Shown here: one piece after another, positions 45,891 to 57,946 of the stretch
How positions within the stretch are numbered: the first letter of the stretch is position 1
How the letters are laid out: every line of letters begins with the position of its first letter
Assembly: GCF_030272615.1 (NCBI RefSeq)
Contig: NC_081415.1
Span: 103,222,796-103,286,795 of the forward strand
Source: Cryptomeria japonica
Lineage: Eukaryota; Streptophyta; Pinopsida; Cupressales; Cupressaceae
Direction: 5' to 3'
DNA: 64,000 nt
Translations under genes and position numbers: made by a program
Notes under the pieces: model-generated
Databases searched by the model: none
Told to the model about the DNA's origin: nothing
Seen by the model: the letters and a program-made list of their open reading frames with translations, nothing else

Positions 45891-46897
45891 TAGGGCGGAG
45901 TTTTGAATGTTCAACTTCATGCTTGGGCGGAGTTTTATGACTTCTTTCATCATGTTTGTTTGCTTGCCTTAAACTTCATTCATCCCATTCATAGGGCAGA
46001 CTTTTGGAGGCTCTCTCCTTGGGCGGACTTTAGACACCTCACAACATCTTGCATGTCCAAGTGTAGGGTGGACTTCTACTTGGCACCAAGTATCACTTCA
46101 TACTTAGCTAAATTTCTGTCATCACTTCTCTTTCATATTGCATCATATTAACCTCTCCATTTACTGACTTCCAATCTTCATGTTGCCATCATTGATGTCT
46201 CTTACATAGGGCGGAGGTTTTAGGTTCTTTGACACTACACTTGGAAGTGTTTACTAGGTAGGGCAGACTTTCTAGCTCATGGAAGGCGGACTTTCTTTCT
46301 TGTTCACTTCACATGCCTTCCTCCTAGGGCGGACTTTGAAGCACCTCCATCATCTTGCTTGGGCGGAGTTTAGGAAGGACATGGCTATCTTCATCAAACA
46401 TGGCGGACTTTTGAAACCGTCTCCAAGGGCGGACTTTTGGTCTATCACCAAGGATGGCGGACTTTGGAAGGCATCAAGGAGGGCGGACTTCTATGACATC
46501 TCCACCATAGGGCAGAGTCTGAAGGCATGACTACCAAGGCGGACTTTAGATACCTTCTCAAGGCATGGCGGAGTTTGAAGAGACAACCTCTAAGGCGGAG
46601 TTTTGGGAGGCCTTAAGAGGCTTACACACCATCATGAGCAGGCTTTTGACATCCCTCTACATGGCGGACTTTAGGCACTCTCCATCATAGTGCGGAGTTT
46701 TGGAAGGATACCAAGGCAGCTTGCACACCATCATGGGCGGACTTTTCACTACCTTCTCAAGGCATAGGGCGGAGTTTGGAAGGTGTCCTCCTTGGGCGGA
46801 CTTTTGGAAGCTCACCATGCATCATCACCTTGGGTGGAGTTTGGAGACTCTTCATCAAGAGGGCGGACTTTTGGAAGGCCTCAAGAGGGCGGACTAT
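45891..46897. repeat. Array of ~27 GGGCGGA(C/G)TTT motifs in element D
   Basis: GGGCGGACTTT or GGGCGGAGTTT (with occasional GCAGA or GTGGA variants) recurs about 27 times, mostly 25-60 bp apart, for example near 45893, 45924, 46020, 46326, 46427, 46480, 46591, 46793 and 46886. Spacers are rich in CTTGG, CATCA and CTCC but not alike. All copies are in the same orientation. Confidence 0.9.
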
Positions 46898-47637
46898 ATA
46901 TGAAATATAACATTTAAGTTATATTTCATATATATTGTTAGGATGTTTGAGAGTGGTTTCGGACCTCTAGGAGTTATAATGCAAAATCTAGTTTTTGGAG
47001 GATTCTTCAATTTTCCAGATAGTCAAATTTCAGGATCAGGATGACATTCCAGATAGCCAAATTTCAAGACATTTGAGGATGACATTTCAGACTTAGATGA
47101 TTTTTCAAGCTGATTATCCTTTGAATGTGCCATGACCCCCTAAAATATACGAACTTAGCTTTTTGGGTCAAACTTGAAAATTTTGGATCGCGGTCGAAGC
47201 AGGTCAGTGGTATCAGTGCAAACCCTAGGTCCCCATTTCGAAAAAGCAAAAAATAGACATCCCTAAAAAATAGGCAAAACTTTCTAAAAATAGCCATACC
47301 AAGGATTGGGCTAAAAATGCCAAAAACAAAACTTCCTAAAAAATAGGAAAAAGCAAAAAAACAAACTTTCTAAAAATAGAAAGTTGTCCAAATTCATCCA
47401 AATCAATTGCTATCTTCGTCCTTTGGTCTTTCTAGGCACTTTGGTGGTGTCCGAACTCTGGTATCACTTGGCTTGCAAAAACTAGCTATCAATCTCTAGG
47501 ACTTGAACCATTCAAAACTGAGCAAGGCTTGGCAAAACTGAAGCGGAAGGCCACGGGACACTAACAAAAACCCTAGAAAGCAGGAAAAGAGAGGGTCCCT
47601 ATTTGCAATGGGGCGATGTGTGAAAAAGGTCACAACA

Positions 47638-47642
47638 TGAAC
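47638..47642. repeat. Right target-site duplication of element D
   Basis: TGAAC, the partner of CGAAC at 43245-43249. Confidence 0.75.
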
Positions 47643-48558
47643 CTTCCTTTATAGTTTTGGTTTGATTCTTGTTTTGAAGCTATTGGCAACTCGTTGGAAA
47701 AAAATTTGGGGGTTGATGAGGGATCCTCAAATTATTCACGCAAAATATGCTCGCATTTTGGTGGAGATCAATGGCATTAAAGATCTTTCTACTGAAATAT
47801 CACTCAACACCAAAAATGGTTGCTAGACTCAAATTTTAGACTTTGAAGGTATTTCCTTCGGTTGTTGGAGATGCTTAAATACTGAGCATGTTGCTGCCCA
47901 ATGTGACAAATGAAGAATTGACAACCAAGCTACTTGGTGGAGAGAAGTCTCCTCACACCATTATTTGGTGGAAAAGGCTGAGTTGGATATGGATGTGGAA
48001 ACCATAGATGTGGATTCCAATGCTTCCACTAGGGATGAGAGGCATACATCTCCACCCAAAAAAGCACAGTCCCCATCAAGGATGAATGTTGATTCTTCTC
48101 ATAAGGGAAGTGACAGTGGCAAAACAACCGAGGTCCCAATTAAGGGGTTGATTAAGTAGGTTGGGAGCTCAAGAAATAAGGGGTTGACCAAGCAGGTTGA
48201 GAGCCCAAGAATTTTGTCTCCGAGTGATGGGGATGGAGCACTAGGGATGCTAGATGGGCCCTTCTATAAGCTAGATGAGGGAAATGGTGTTGGGACACTA
48301 GGAGATATTTGGACAATGGTTCAAAGAAAGAGAGAAAAAGGATATCAAATTCAATATGCAACTACGCTCACACACTTGAGTTGGAGTGACTTCCTAGTTA
48401 TGCATTTTTTTGGTAGCTTGGGCTTTCCTTTTGCTTATTTGGAGCTTGTTAATGGGTGTCCAGTTTTCTCTTTATGAGGAGATGTAATAACTTTTACTTT
48501 ATAATTAATTTAATGGGTGCAGCCCCTATGCTACTATTTACCTACCAAAATAAAATAA

Positions 48559-48577
48559 AATATTGATTTCCAGTTGT
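48559..48577. repeat. Right target-site duplication of the LINE
   Basis: AATATTGATTTCCAGTTGT. Confidence 0.92.
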
Positions 48578-49741
48578 CAAACTAATTCTAGTTTTACTAA
48601 TTTCATTTTTTTGTGAGACCATCTTAATCAAAATGTTTTATATTCCAAACAAATATATATGATCCAATAGCTAGCTTACTTAGCCTGGAGATTTGAAAGC
48701 TTCTCTTACTCTGATCCATGATTTTTTGCTAAATATACAACATTATTGACATATTGACATAGTTAATTTAGAATCAAAGCATTATGTACATAAATGGCAT
48801 GATGAAGTGGGTTAACTTTTTCCTAGTTGTTGGAATGATGATTTCAATCAATAGTCATAACTTAGTACACTGTGAAATTGTTTCATTTATAAATACAATA
48901 CAACTCTCTAGTGCCAAAGCAAAATATCCCGAACAAAGGCTTCCATATCTTGGAGAGTTCAAGTTTGCTCCAAATCCATTTTGTATTTGTCACAATGTTC
49001 TTAAAATTGTTATTCATTTAAATTTACAAAGTGTAACATATTAGCAAATTTTGGAAAATATATGCTTCAATAAAGGGCAATAGAGATATTGTCATCTAGA
49101 TCTTCAAGAGCCTAAGAAATTTGAACCGGGGCTTGTATATGGTCAGTCTATGCTTTGTGTAATGCCTTGCCAAGGAACCCTGAGGATAAGAGCAAATCAT
49201 ACATGGATCACATGGAAATTTAATTTTTTAAAGTAATTAAGTGTGAACATACATAACATATACACGAACAATGCTCCAACCTCAAAATTAGGTCAAATCA
49301 TAGCCTACTGACTACGTACAAGCGGAAGACTAAACACACAAAACTTCAAATGGTAAAAGGGGAAGGTCTCCCAAACCCTAGGACAAGGTCTAAGAGGTGT
49401 TTAGGATCATCATGACCATCCCCAAAGTTGCCAAGCTTGATATGTCAAACAAGACAAGCTACTAAATCCTAGGTGTCATGGATGGGCTTCGATGAAATCC
49501 TAATTGCAAACGGATGCCCCTGACACCATCCAAACTCACCCCAAAACTACTCAAGATCCCTTTGAGGGTTCTTAGTTCCCTGATGTCGCTACCTTTGCAA
49601 TGCTTCGAATACAGACTCAAACGGGTAGGACACTTGCACATTTGAGGACACTAGAGCTAGATTGCACAAGTGTCCTTGACTCACTCATGCATCCCTGGGA
49701 TGTGTTGGCATCCTCCAAATTGATGAATTCACATTGACGTC
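48578..49741. other. Unassigned non-coding interval left of the copia element
   Basis: No reading frame or repeat recognised. It continues across the copia insertion at 55651. Confidence 0.4.
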
Positions 49742-49746
49742 CTTGA
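49742..49746. repeat. Left target-site duplication of the copia element
   Basis: CTTGA, identical to 55646-55650. Confidence 0.92.
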
Positions 49747-50403
49747 TGTTAATGCATTAGTAGCTTCTGCAAGATAAGATTTTCCTAACTCGTTAATCTC
49801 TTCCATTCTATTTTGGTTTACTCATCTATGCTATTAGATTATCTGATTTATGCTTTCCGAACTGAATATGTTTATCAAACTGTAACTTGATCTTGATTAT
49901 GATATTGATATTGGATAAAGATGGATTAGATCGACGACCTGCTTAACATAGTTAAGCGTCGATCTAAATGCTATTAGTTATCGGGCATGTTTGCTTTGAC
50001 ACCGATTCATTATCGGGTTTGTTTATATCGATCTGTTATCATTTGCTTTGACACCGATTCATTATCGGGTGTGTTTATATCGATCTGTTATCATTTACAA
50101 TGGCACTGATTAAGTTATCATAAACACCGAGTGAATCGGTAGACAGTCACAACCAAGTGACATCTTGGTTGGACATGTCTGAAAGACATGTCCGATCAAG
50201 GTGCCACTTGATCATGACTGTTTTACTATATATACATCATTCAAAAGAAAAGGAATGACATTGAAATTGATACATGTTCATCCTCCTTACCTGCAGAAAA
50301 GAAAGACGATAATATTATTGTCATAGTAATAATACCAAAATCTTAAATACACCATCTAGCATATAACTTGTTCATTAAATTGGAAATTGCAATAACATTT
50401 ACA
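49747..50403 (+). repeat. 5' LTR of the copia element
   Basis: TGTTAATGCATTAGTAGC...AACATTTACA. Inside is a ~52-bp tandem duplication (TTTGCTTTGACACCGATTCA..., 49988-50098) also present in the 3' LTR, and a TATATATAC motif near 50227. Confidence 0.95.
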
Positions 50404-50416
50404 TTGTATCAGAGCC
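50404..50416 (+). other. Primer-binding site (initiator tRNA-Met type)
   Basis: TTGTATCAGAGCC, one mismatch from TGGTATCAGAGCC, immediately after the LTR. Confidence 0.85.
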
Positions 50417-50493
50417 ACGTTGATCGAACTTGAGGCTATTCAATTTTGTGAATAATTTAAGAACAAGGTTATATACTACATCACATTTCTCCA

Positions 50494-51312
50494 ATGGCCA
50501 GCGCTATCAAATTCGAAGACAGACTCGGAGGTGGCGATGATTTTTCAGCCTGGAAGTTCAGAATCCAGATGATCTTAAAAGAGAACAAAGTAGATTCATT
50601 TGTTCTAACTAAAAATGACCAGCCTGAAAATGAACTTGACAAAACAACATGGATTGAGGGAAATGAAAAGGCCATAAAAATAATAGTTGATGGGGTGAGA
50701 AACAACATAATGCCCATCATAAGAAAACATCAGACAACCTATAAAATGTTCAAAGCACTTGAAAGCACATTTGAGATATCAAATGCAAGTCGAACTCTGG
50801 CATTAAAATGAGAAATAAATCATATCACCATGAACAAGGGGGAGACAATCAATGCCTACTTTATGCGGATATCAATTCTAAGAGACAAACTAGCAACTCT
50901 GGATTACGAGATACAAAGCAAAGAGTTAACACTCATTGCTCTAGATGGGTTGCCTAGTGGATGGAGTACATTCGTCCAAGGCATCAGTGCAAGGTCCAAG
51001 TATCCTAAGTTTGAAAGATTAAGGGACGATTGTCTCCAAGAAGAATCAAGATTGAACAAGATGGGAATAAAACAAAAGAACATAGACGAAGACCTTCAAG
51101 TTCTAAATACTAACACAAATAAGACAACCAAGAAGAAGCAATTTAGGAAGAGGAAGGGTCATCAAGGCAAGAACACTTCAAAGAGAGATCTATCACATAT
51201 TCAAGGCTATAGGTGCGATAAGTTTGGACACTTTGTTGCAAAATGTCCAGAGAGAGCCAAACAAGCCACATTTGCCAGAACAAGAAAATCTAAAAGAGAA
51301 GATGACTCCTAG
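50494..51312 (+). pseudogene. Copia Gag with stop codons
   Basis: Begins MASAIKFEDRLGGGDDFSAW, the N-terminal copia Gag block (W...M...L). It continues through VDGVRNNIMPIIRKHQTTYK (UBN2-type Gag), then a TGA at 50809-50811, and LTLIALDGLPSGWSTFVQGI. The zinc knuckle near 51210 reads GYRCDKFGHFVAKCPE, with the first Cys replaced by Gly. TAG at 51310-51312 ends the frame just before the protease. Gag would assemble the particle; this copy cannot make a full-length protein. Confidence 0.9.
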
Positions 51313-54300
51313 AACTATGTCCTCTACTTAGCACTTACAAGCCATGCATCAAATAAATCTAACTCCTCGGTGATCGACAGTGGCTCATCCAGACACATTA
51401 TAGGGTTTAGAGAAGTGCTAGACTCCATGAGAGAGGATAATGATGAGGAAGTAACCATCGGAGATGATTCCTAACATCCAGTTAGAGGAATTGGTTCCTG
51501 CACCATCAAACTGAAGACAGGTATATCATTGCAACTCGAAGGAGTACTATATGTCCCCGGCATCAAGAGAAATCTAGTCTCCATATCAGCCCTAGAAGAT
51601 AACGGATATAGAGTAACCTTCATGGAGAACAAGGTGTTGGCTTGGCCAAGAAATTCTTCCATCAAGAAAGCTAAAGTCATTGGTCAAAGACAAGGCTATT
51701 TGTATGAGCTGTGCACAGAGCCCAACCTAGCCCTAATTCATGAAGCAACAAATGCAAATGAGGTCTGGCATAGAAGACTACGCCACCTGAATTATAGAGC
51801 TTTATCATCTATGGGAAACCTTGTCACAGGTTTACCTAAGTTGCAGCAATATCATTCAGAGGCATGCAAGAGATGTGCCCTAGGTAAAAATATCAAGGGT
51901 GCCTTCCATAATAGTACTAGGAAGACAAGCAAAGTTTTAGAGTTAGTTCATTCTGATGTATGTGGACCAATGTCCGTTCCCTCTCTAGGAGGATGTTTGT
52001 ATTAAGTAATATTTTTTGATGACTACTCTAGGAAAACTTGGATCTACTTTCTGAAGTGTAAAGAATCAGAAGAGATCCTTAGTAGGTTTAAAGAGTTCAA
52101 ATCACTGACGGAGAACCACTCAGGAAATAAAATTAAAATCCTAAGGACCGATAATGGGGGGGAATACACATCAGAATTATTTAAAGATTTTTGTAAAAAC
52201 TTAGGGATTAAGAGGGAGCTAACAATACCTTATAATCCTCAACAAAATGGGGTAGCTGAGAGGAAAAATAGGACAATTGTAGAAGTTGCCAAAGTCATGA
52301 TTCTTGATCAGAATCTAAATATCAATCTTTGGGCAAAAGCAACTAACACTGCTGTGTATATACAAAATAGGTGTTCTCCCTCACATCTTGAAGATAAAAC
52401 TCCTGAAGAAGTATTTACCAAACTAAAGCTAGATATCAGCCACCTTAGGATATTTGGGTGTCCTGTCTATATACATGTACCTAAAGAGAAAAGACTAAAA
52501 CTAGAACCTTCTGGAAAAAGAGGAATACTTGTAGGATATAGTGAAACATCCAAGGCCTATAGAATATATACATGGTCAGAGAAATATTGAACTTAGTAGG
52601 GATGTAATCTTTGAAGAAGATTTAGCTTTCAAAAGAGCCCTAAGTACAATAAAGCCTAAAAACTATATCCCCACTCCTAACATAGAAGAAGATCCTACTC
52701 CTGAGCTTTAGAGGGAGAATCTTGAGGAAACTATAGGTGAAATTCCAATCCTACCTAGAGAAAACCTCAAGAAAAGACCTCTATGGGCCACCAAGACTGT
52801 AGCAAAAGCTCAGAAGTTTGCTGCTCCTTTAGGAACCTTCAGGGAAAGCAAAAGACCTAATAAATTCACTAGCTATGTTGCTCTTATGAATGATCTCTCT
52901 AAAGATGAACCAAACAATGTATCAGATGCACTTAAACATCAAGTATGGAAGGATGCCATGTTTGAAGAGTATCAGTCCATTATGAAGAATGATGTTTGGG
53001 AGATCGTTCCTAGGCCTACTAAGAAATCAGTTGTTTCATCAAAATGGCTGTTTAAAATCAAACATGCTGCAAATGGCAGTATTGAAAAGCACAAGGCTAG
53101 ATTTGTAGCTAGAGGGTTCTCTCAAAGGGAAGGAATAGACTATGAAGAAACCTTTGCACCTGTGGCCAGATATACCTCAGTAAGAACAGTACTAGCCATT
53201 GCAGCAGCAAAGAGGTGGAAGGTGCACCAGATGGATGTTAAAACAACATTTCTTAATGGTGAGATCTCAGAAGATGTCTACCTAGAGCAACCTGAAGGAT
53301 TTGAAATTCAGGGTGCAGAGTCTCATGTGTGCAGACTCAAGAAAGCTCTCTATGGGCTTAAACAGGCTCCCAGGGCTTGGTATGAAAGAATTGACACCTA
53401 TCTCTCTAAACTAGGCTTCTCTAAAAATGATGCAGATCCAAATCTCTACTACAAACAAAATAAAGGTGATATGTTAATATTGATTCTATATGTTGATGAC
53501 TTACTAATCACAGGAGAAGATCACCTCATAAATCAATGTAAGAAAGATTTATCTAAAGAATTTGATATGAAGGACTTGGGACTCCTTCATTACTTCCTAG
53601 GTTTGGAAATATGGCAAAATTCTGAAAATATTATACTAAACTAGGGAAAGTATACCTTGGACATTTTAAAGAGATTCGAAATGCATAACTGCAGACCTAT
53701 GACCTCTCCCATGGAAACAAATTTACATAAACTTAAGGAAGCATCAACAGAGTCACAATCCACTGACCCTACTCTCTATAGACAGATGATTGGGTCTCAT
53801 GTATCTAGTGAATACAAGGCCAGATATCTGTTATGCAGTCAATGCCTTAAGTCAGTTTATGTGTGAGCCTAAAGAAACCCACTTGATTGTAGTGAAACAC
53901 ATTATGAGATACTTACAAGGTACTCTAAACCTTGGTTTCAAATATGAGAAAGTCGATCTAGATCTACACGGATTTACAGACTCAGATTGGGCTGGGAGTG
54001 CGACTGACAGGAAAAGCACTTCAGAGTGCTGCTTTAGTTTAGGATCAGCTATGATTTCTTGGATTAGCAGAAAACAGTCTTCTGTAGCACAGAGTTCCAC
54101 CGAGGCCGAGTACATTGCAGCTTCCATGGCTGCTTGAGAGGCAGTATGGCTTAGGAAGTTGCTTGTGGGACTATTTGGTGAACCCATGAAACCCATTGTC
54201 ATTCACTGTGACAACCAGAGCTACATAAAGCTTTCTATAAATCCAGTATTTCATGACAGTTCTAAGCATATTGAGATTCCATACCATTATGTACGAGACA

Positions 54301-54431
54301 TGGTAGACAAAAATGTGATCAAATTGGAATATGTTAGTACAGGAGATCAGACTGCAGATATTTTGACCAAACCATTTTCCAGAGTGAAGGTTGATCACTT
54401 CAGAAAAGGTTTAGGTATGATAGAAAGGTAA
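51313..54431 (+). pseudogene. Copia Pol: protease, integrase, RT, RNase H (multiply interrupted)
   Basis: The protease keeps VIDSGSSRHI (about 51373). After TAA near 51472 comes the GAG-pre-integrase block (VWHRRLRHLNYRALSSM) and the integrase core: HSDVCGPM, then a TAA at 52003, RTDNGGEY and NPQQNGVAERKN (D, D, E). The RT at 52886-53644 is intact over 252 codons, with WKDAMFEEYQSI, KHKARFVARGFSQ, QMDVKTTFLNGE, LYGLKQAPRAWY and the catalytic YVDDLLI. RNase H (53790-54431) has FTDSDWAGS, RKSTSECCFSLG and SSTEAEYIA, interrupted by TGA at ~54136. Other breaks are a frameshift near 52588, TAG near 52709 and 53642, and a frameshift near 53800. Confidence 0.93.
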
Positions 54432-54987
54432 TCTGCTTTGTAAATAAGATGTTTAATGTGTAAACTTCTTTTGTCATGTTGAGACATTCTGGGTTTCACC
54501 CCCTGTGTTCATATCTAAGAGGTGACAATCTCTTAGATTATGAACACTTGTATGTAGACATCATAAGGTGACGATCTTATGATTCTCTAAACCAGTTATC
54601 ATGTTGGATCTCTGGTATGTCATGGATGTGTTATGATGGTGTTGTGATAAAACATTTGTATAAAATGTTTGTGCACATATCACAACCTGGATAAGATGAG
54701 AATCTAACCATCCTCATATGTTTATCCTTAGTATTGCGTGTTTAGGCAATACTGATATCACGTGTTTAGGTGATATCTTGTCATAATGAAATGATGAATC
54801 TTTTATATCACATGGTTAGGTGATACTCTATGTCACATGCTTAAGAGTGATGTTTTATATTTGTATATTATGTCCTGATGATACTTCATATCATATGTAT
54901 AGATGATATATATTCTTGGAGACTGACATTATGGAAAAAGAAATGTGATGCAGGTTACTTTATCTATCTTCCAAAGCTAAGAGGGAG
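54432..54987. other. Copia 3' untranslated region
   Basis: Non-coding, with GTGAT/ATATCAC-type short repeats (for example TTTAGGTGATATC, TTAGGTGATACTC) between 54740 and 54910, ending in the purine tract before the LTR. Confidence 0.6.
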
Positions 54988-55645
54988 TGTTAATGCATTA
55001 GTAGCTTCTGCAAGATAAGATTTTCCTAACTCGTTAATCTCCTCCTTTCTATTTTGGTTTACTCATCTATGCTATTAGATTATTTGATTTATGCTTTCCG
55101 AACTGAATATGTTTATCAGATTGTAACTTTGATCTTGATTATGATATTGATATTGGATAAAGATGGATTAGATCGACGACCTCCTTAACATAGTTAAGTG
55201 TCGATCTAAATGCTATTAGTTATCGGGCTTGTTTGCTTTGACACCGATTCATTATTGGGTTTGTTTATATCGATCTGTTATCATTTGCTTTGACACCGAT
55301 TCATTATCGGGTGTGTTTATATCGATCTGTTATCATTTACAATGGCACCGATTAAGTTATCATAAACACCGAGTGAATCGGTAGACAGTCACGTCCAAGT
55401 GACATCTTTGTCGGACATGTCTAAAAGACATGTCCGATCAAGGTGCCACTTGATCGTGACTGCTTTACTATATATACATCATTCGAAAGAAAAGGAATGA
55501 CATTGAAATCGATACATGTTCATCCTCCTTACTTGCAGAAAAGAAAGACGATAATATTATTGTCATAGTAATAATACCAAAATCTTAAATACACCATCTA
55601 GCATATAACTTGTTCATTAAATTGGAAATTGCAATAACATTTACA
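54988..55645 (+). repeat. 3' LTR of the copia element
   Basis: TGTTAATGCATTAGTAGC...AACATTTACA, matching the 5' LTR and carrying the same internal ~52-bp duplication. Confidence 0.95.
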
Positions 55646-55650
55646 CTTGA
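55646..55650. repeat. Right target-site duplication of the copia element
   Basis: CTTGA. Confidence 0.92.
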
Positions 55651-56156
55651 GACATGCATTCATCCAAAACTAGTGAGCTTCTCGGATGAGCTGTATGAAG
55701 CCCCAAACACCCTAAACCCCTTGGTGAAGTTGAAATGTGCTTACGATCCCAAAATTGGGAATAAATGAACGGTGCGAAAATAGGTCAAGTTGAGTGACAC
55801 TGGGTCATCGAAGGGCTCCTACAAGACAAGGCAGAGTCTGAATGGACTCATTTTACCACTACTCAACCCACAACACCCACAACTAGTACAATATGACACA
55901 AAACAACCCAACACAACTAGAATCCACAATTGGACTCCATGAAACACTCTCCGGGTGGTTCCGGTTAAGCTCAAATTGGATCTAAAGGGCTCAATCCACT
56001 AAGTCATGATCAATGCTTTATGATCACAATAGGAGATAAAGAACATATCTAAGTTCATTTTAAAGCACCAAATGAAGTGTTCCTATTATAACATCTTAAT
56101 ATAGCATCAATTGAGAAGCATACATAGTCATGATTGGTGGTTGGTGTCAACACTGG
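55651..56156. other. Unassigned non-coding interval right of the copia element
   Basis: Continuation of 48578-49741. No coding frame or known repeat recognised. Confidence 0.4.
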
Positions 56157-57946
56157 TGTGATGTCCTTGATATATAATTAAATAATAAAATTAAAAATAC
56201 TTTATTGTGTGGCCCCAAATTTAATAATAAATCTTTCAGGCCCTTTATTTAATTAGTCAAGTTTTATTTTGGTCATGTCGGCCCGTTTGTAACCTTTCGA
56301 GAAATTTCCCAGAGCCCATATTTATGGCCGAGTCTGTCATTGTTGTAGGTATGTGAGAATTTGGTATTTTCTTTGTATGTGCGAATTCTAGTTGGAGTTC
56401 CGTTGTCAGCCATTTCGGAGGTGGAAGATCGTCCCTACTTGGCATCCACAGTTTCGGTGGGAGTAACTCCTCACCTTACTCTTCTCTACCCTCAGTCCAA
56501 GATTATTATAATCTGAAGTGCTATCATTACTGAGTCTGAATTTCTACTTGCATGTCTAGTGTTCATTCCGTGCCAAATTGTGTTAATCTAATTATATGGT
56601 CTATCTGGCACTACACATTATAAAATATTTGTGGAGTTGAACGCGGCCGAAGGAAAGTAGTTTCGGTGTCCAAATCCATTGCATGGATGGAGGGGCTGTA
56701 CATATCGTACGGCTTGGCATTGTTGGTATTATGGATATGTTGCATTAGTTTTGTCATTGATGTCAACACTTATCCACACTTATCCTTCTGGAGATCTTTG
56801 GTTATGTTCACCGGCAAGTTCAGTGACTTATGCACAGTCATCGGTATTTGGTTCACTGGCACTGAGGATGACTTGTTATCATCTGGAGATCACTTGGTTA
56901 TGTCGAAGACATGGTTTGGACACTTGGCTTTGGAGATTTGGTTATTGGTCTAACCGGGTTGACATATTTGCTGTTATCGGCAAATCGGTCTAGGTTATGG
57001 ACCAGCATGCGTTATCTATTCCAGATCAGCACGACACGTTATGGAGTTGGTTTAATCAATTAATATAGTTGTTGAGCCGACATGATGCATCACATCTTGA
57101 CTTGTTGTAATTGATTTTATTGTATTATTCTTAGTAAGCCGACCTACACATTTGGTCTTAGGTTTTGGTATATATGTAAGATCTCAATTGTGAGATTAAT
57201 ATGGAGGTGGTATGTAATAAGGTATTATAAGGTTATGCAAATATAAGTAGAGCTACTCACGCAGACATCATTTGAAGATTCAAGAAAGGTTTGAAGAAGA
57301 CAATCAGAGCTTAACCGGTACTGAATCCAGCATTGGAGATGCTACTTTGAGCAGTACATTATCATTGGATTTAATCATCCAATTGTAGTCAGTGTGACTC
57401 CTATTTTGTGATTGAGCAGTGAGCTCTAGGCAGCTGGCCTTTCTGCATGTGCAGACCCCATTTGTAAACACATACTATCTGCAGTAGTATCATTTGATTG
57501 TGGGTAAGGTTTCTCACCGTGGTTTTTCCCCTTACAGGGTTTCCACGTACAAATCTTTGTGTTATGTGTTGTGTATGTTGTTTCTCTTTCTGTTTCATGC
57601 ATTAAGTTTCACCGGTATCAATATTACTGTTAATCTGCTTACCGGCATCAAGTTTGGTTTACCAGTATTAAGCATTAAGTTTGGTTAAGTTGTATTTGGG
57701 TTGAAATTATTAGACAACTGATTCAACCCCCCCCCCCCCCCCCCCCCCTCAGTTGCCTTCGGGTCCTAATAGGCACCAACCTCACCATACGATGTTGTAT
57801 ATACCGTACAGCTTGGTACCAACCTCACCATACGGCTTGGCACCAACCTCACTGTACGGTTGGCACAAACACCACTGTACGCCCTTTTGTGGTCTTCATA
57901 TTTTGCCGAGGGGGTTTTGTGAGCTGAATGGTTCAGGTACATTACA
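56157..57946 (+). repeat. Probable LTR (1.79 kb) of a Ty3/gypsy-type element
   Basis: Starts TGTGATGTCC, like the gypsy LTR at 6800-8340, and ends CAGGTACATTACA. It is followed at once by GTGGGTATTAGAGCC, a degraded tRNA-Met primer site (TGGTATCAGAGCC). Contains GTATATATG near 57170, a C22 homopolymer (57727-57748) inside CAACTGATTCAA...TCAGTTG, and imperfect CCTCACCATACGG repeats (57780-57880). No partner LTR was found. Confidence 0.6.
57727..57748. repeat. Poly-C run of 22 bases
   Basis: Uninterrupted C tract flanked by short inverted repeats CAACTGA / TCAGTTG. Its length may be sequencing-sensitive. Confidence 0.9.

Larger units (their letters stand above)
43250..47637 (-). mobile_element. 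Element D: complete 4.39-kb A-E family unit with GGCGGACTTT array
   Basis: Minus orientation: starts TGTTGTGACCTTTTTCACAC at 47637 and ends GACACCAACA at 43250, with a 5-bp duplication. It shares with A and C the 5' end (CACATCGCCCCATTGC), palindrome, TATA box and 3' tail (TTCAAGAGAGGATAGAATAC). There is no long ORF. Instead of hairpins at ~170 bp it has a dense array of a short motif. Inserted within the LINE ORF1. Confidence 0.86.
42390..48477 (+). pseudogene. LINE ORF1 protein remnant (DUF4283 and zf-CCHC_4 type)
   Basis: Frames on both sides of element D join in the motif IPIWVKLPN|LPL-FWF. To the left is a DUF4283-type fold (GPMQIYPCGREFFIVIFDNL, RDRFTILCDY). To the right is ILDFEGISFRCWRCLNTEHV then AAQCDK, the C-x2-C-x4-H-x4-C knuckle of plant L1 ORF1. 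Then follows an acidic/Ser-rich tail (VETIDVDSNASTRDERHTSP) ending about 48475. At least six stops or frameshifts are present. In active L1s this RNA-binding protein chaperones the LINE RNA. Confidence 0.82.
42342..48558 (+). mobile_element. L1-type LINE containing ORF1 only, split by element D
   Basis: A 19-bp target duplication flanks the unit and its 3' end is A-rich (CTACCAAAATAAAATAAA), both marks of target-primed reverse transcription. Without element D and its duplication it is about 1.82 kb. It holds one ORF1-like frame followed directly by the 3' tail; no endonuclease or RT (ORF2) is present. A non-autonomous deletion derivative moved by another LINE is the best explanation. Confidence 0.85.
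49747..55645 (+). mobile_element. Complete Ty1/copia retrotransposon (5.9 kb), coding region mutated
   Basis: Two LTRs of 657 and 658 bp, a perfect 5-bp duplication CTTGA, a primer site TTGTATCAGAGCC at 50404, gag and pol in copia order (Gag, protease, integrase, RT, RNase H), and a purine-rich AAGCTAAGAGGGAG tract before the 3' LTR. The LTRs differ by about 20 substitutions and one indel counted by eye (~3%). At least eight stops or frameshifts interrupt the polyprotein. Confidence 0.95.

Noticed and set aside
46916-46941. ATATATAAC / TTATATTTCATATAT inverted sequence at the array end
   Set aside because: A simple AT-rich palindrome; no evidence of function.
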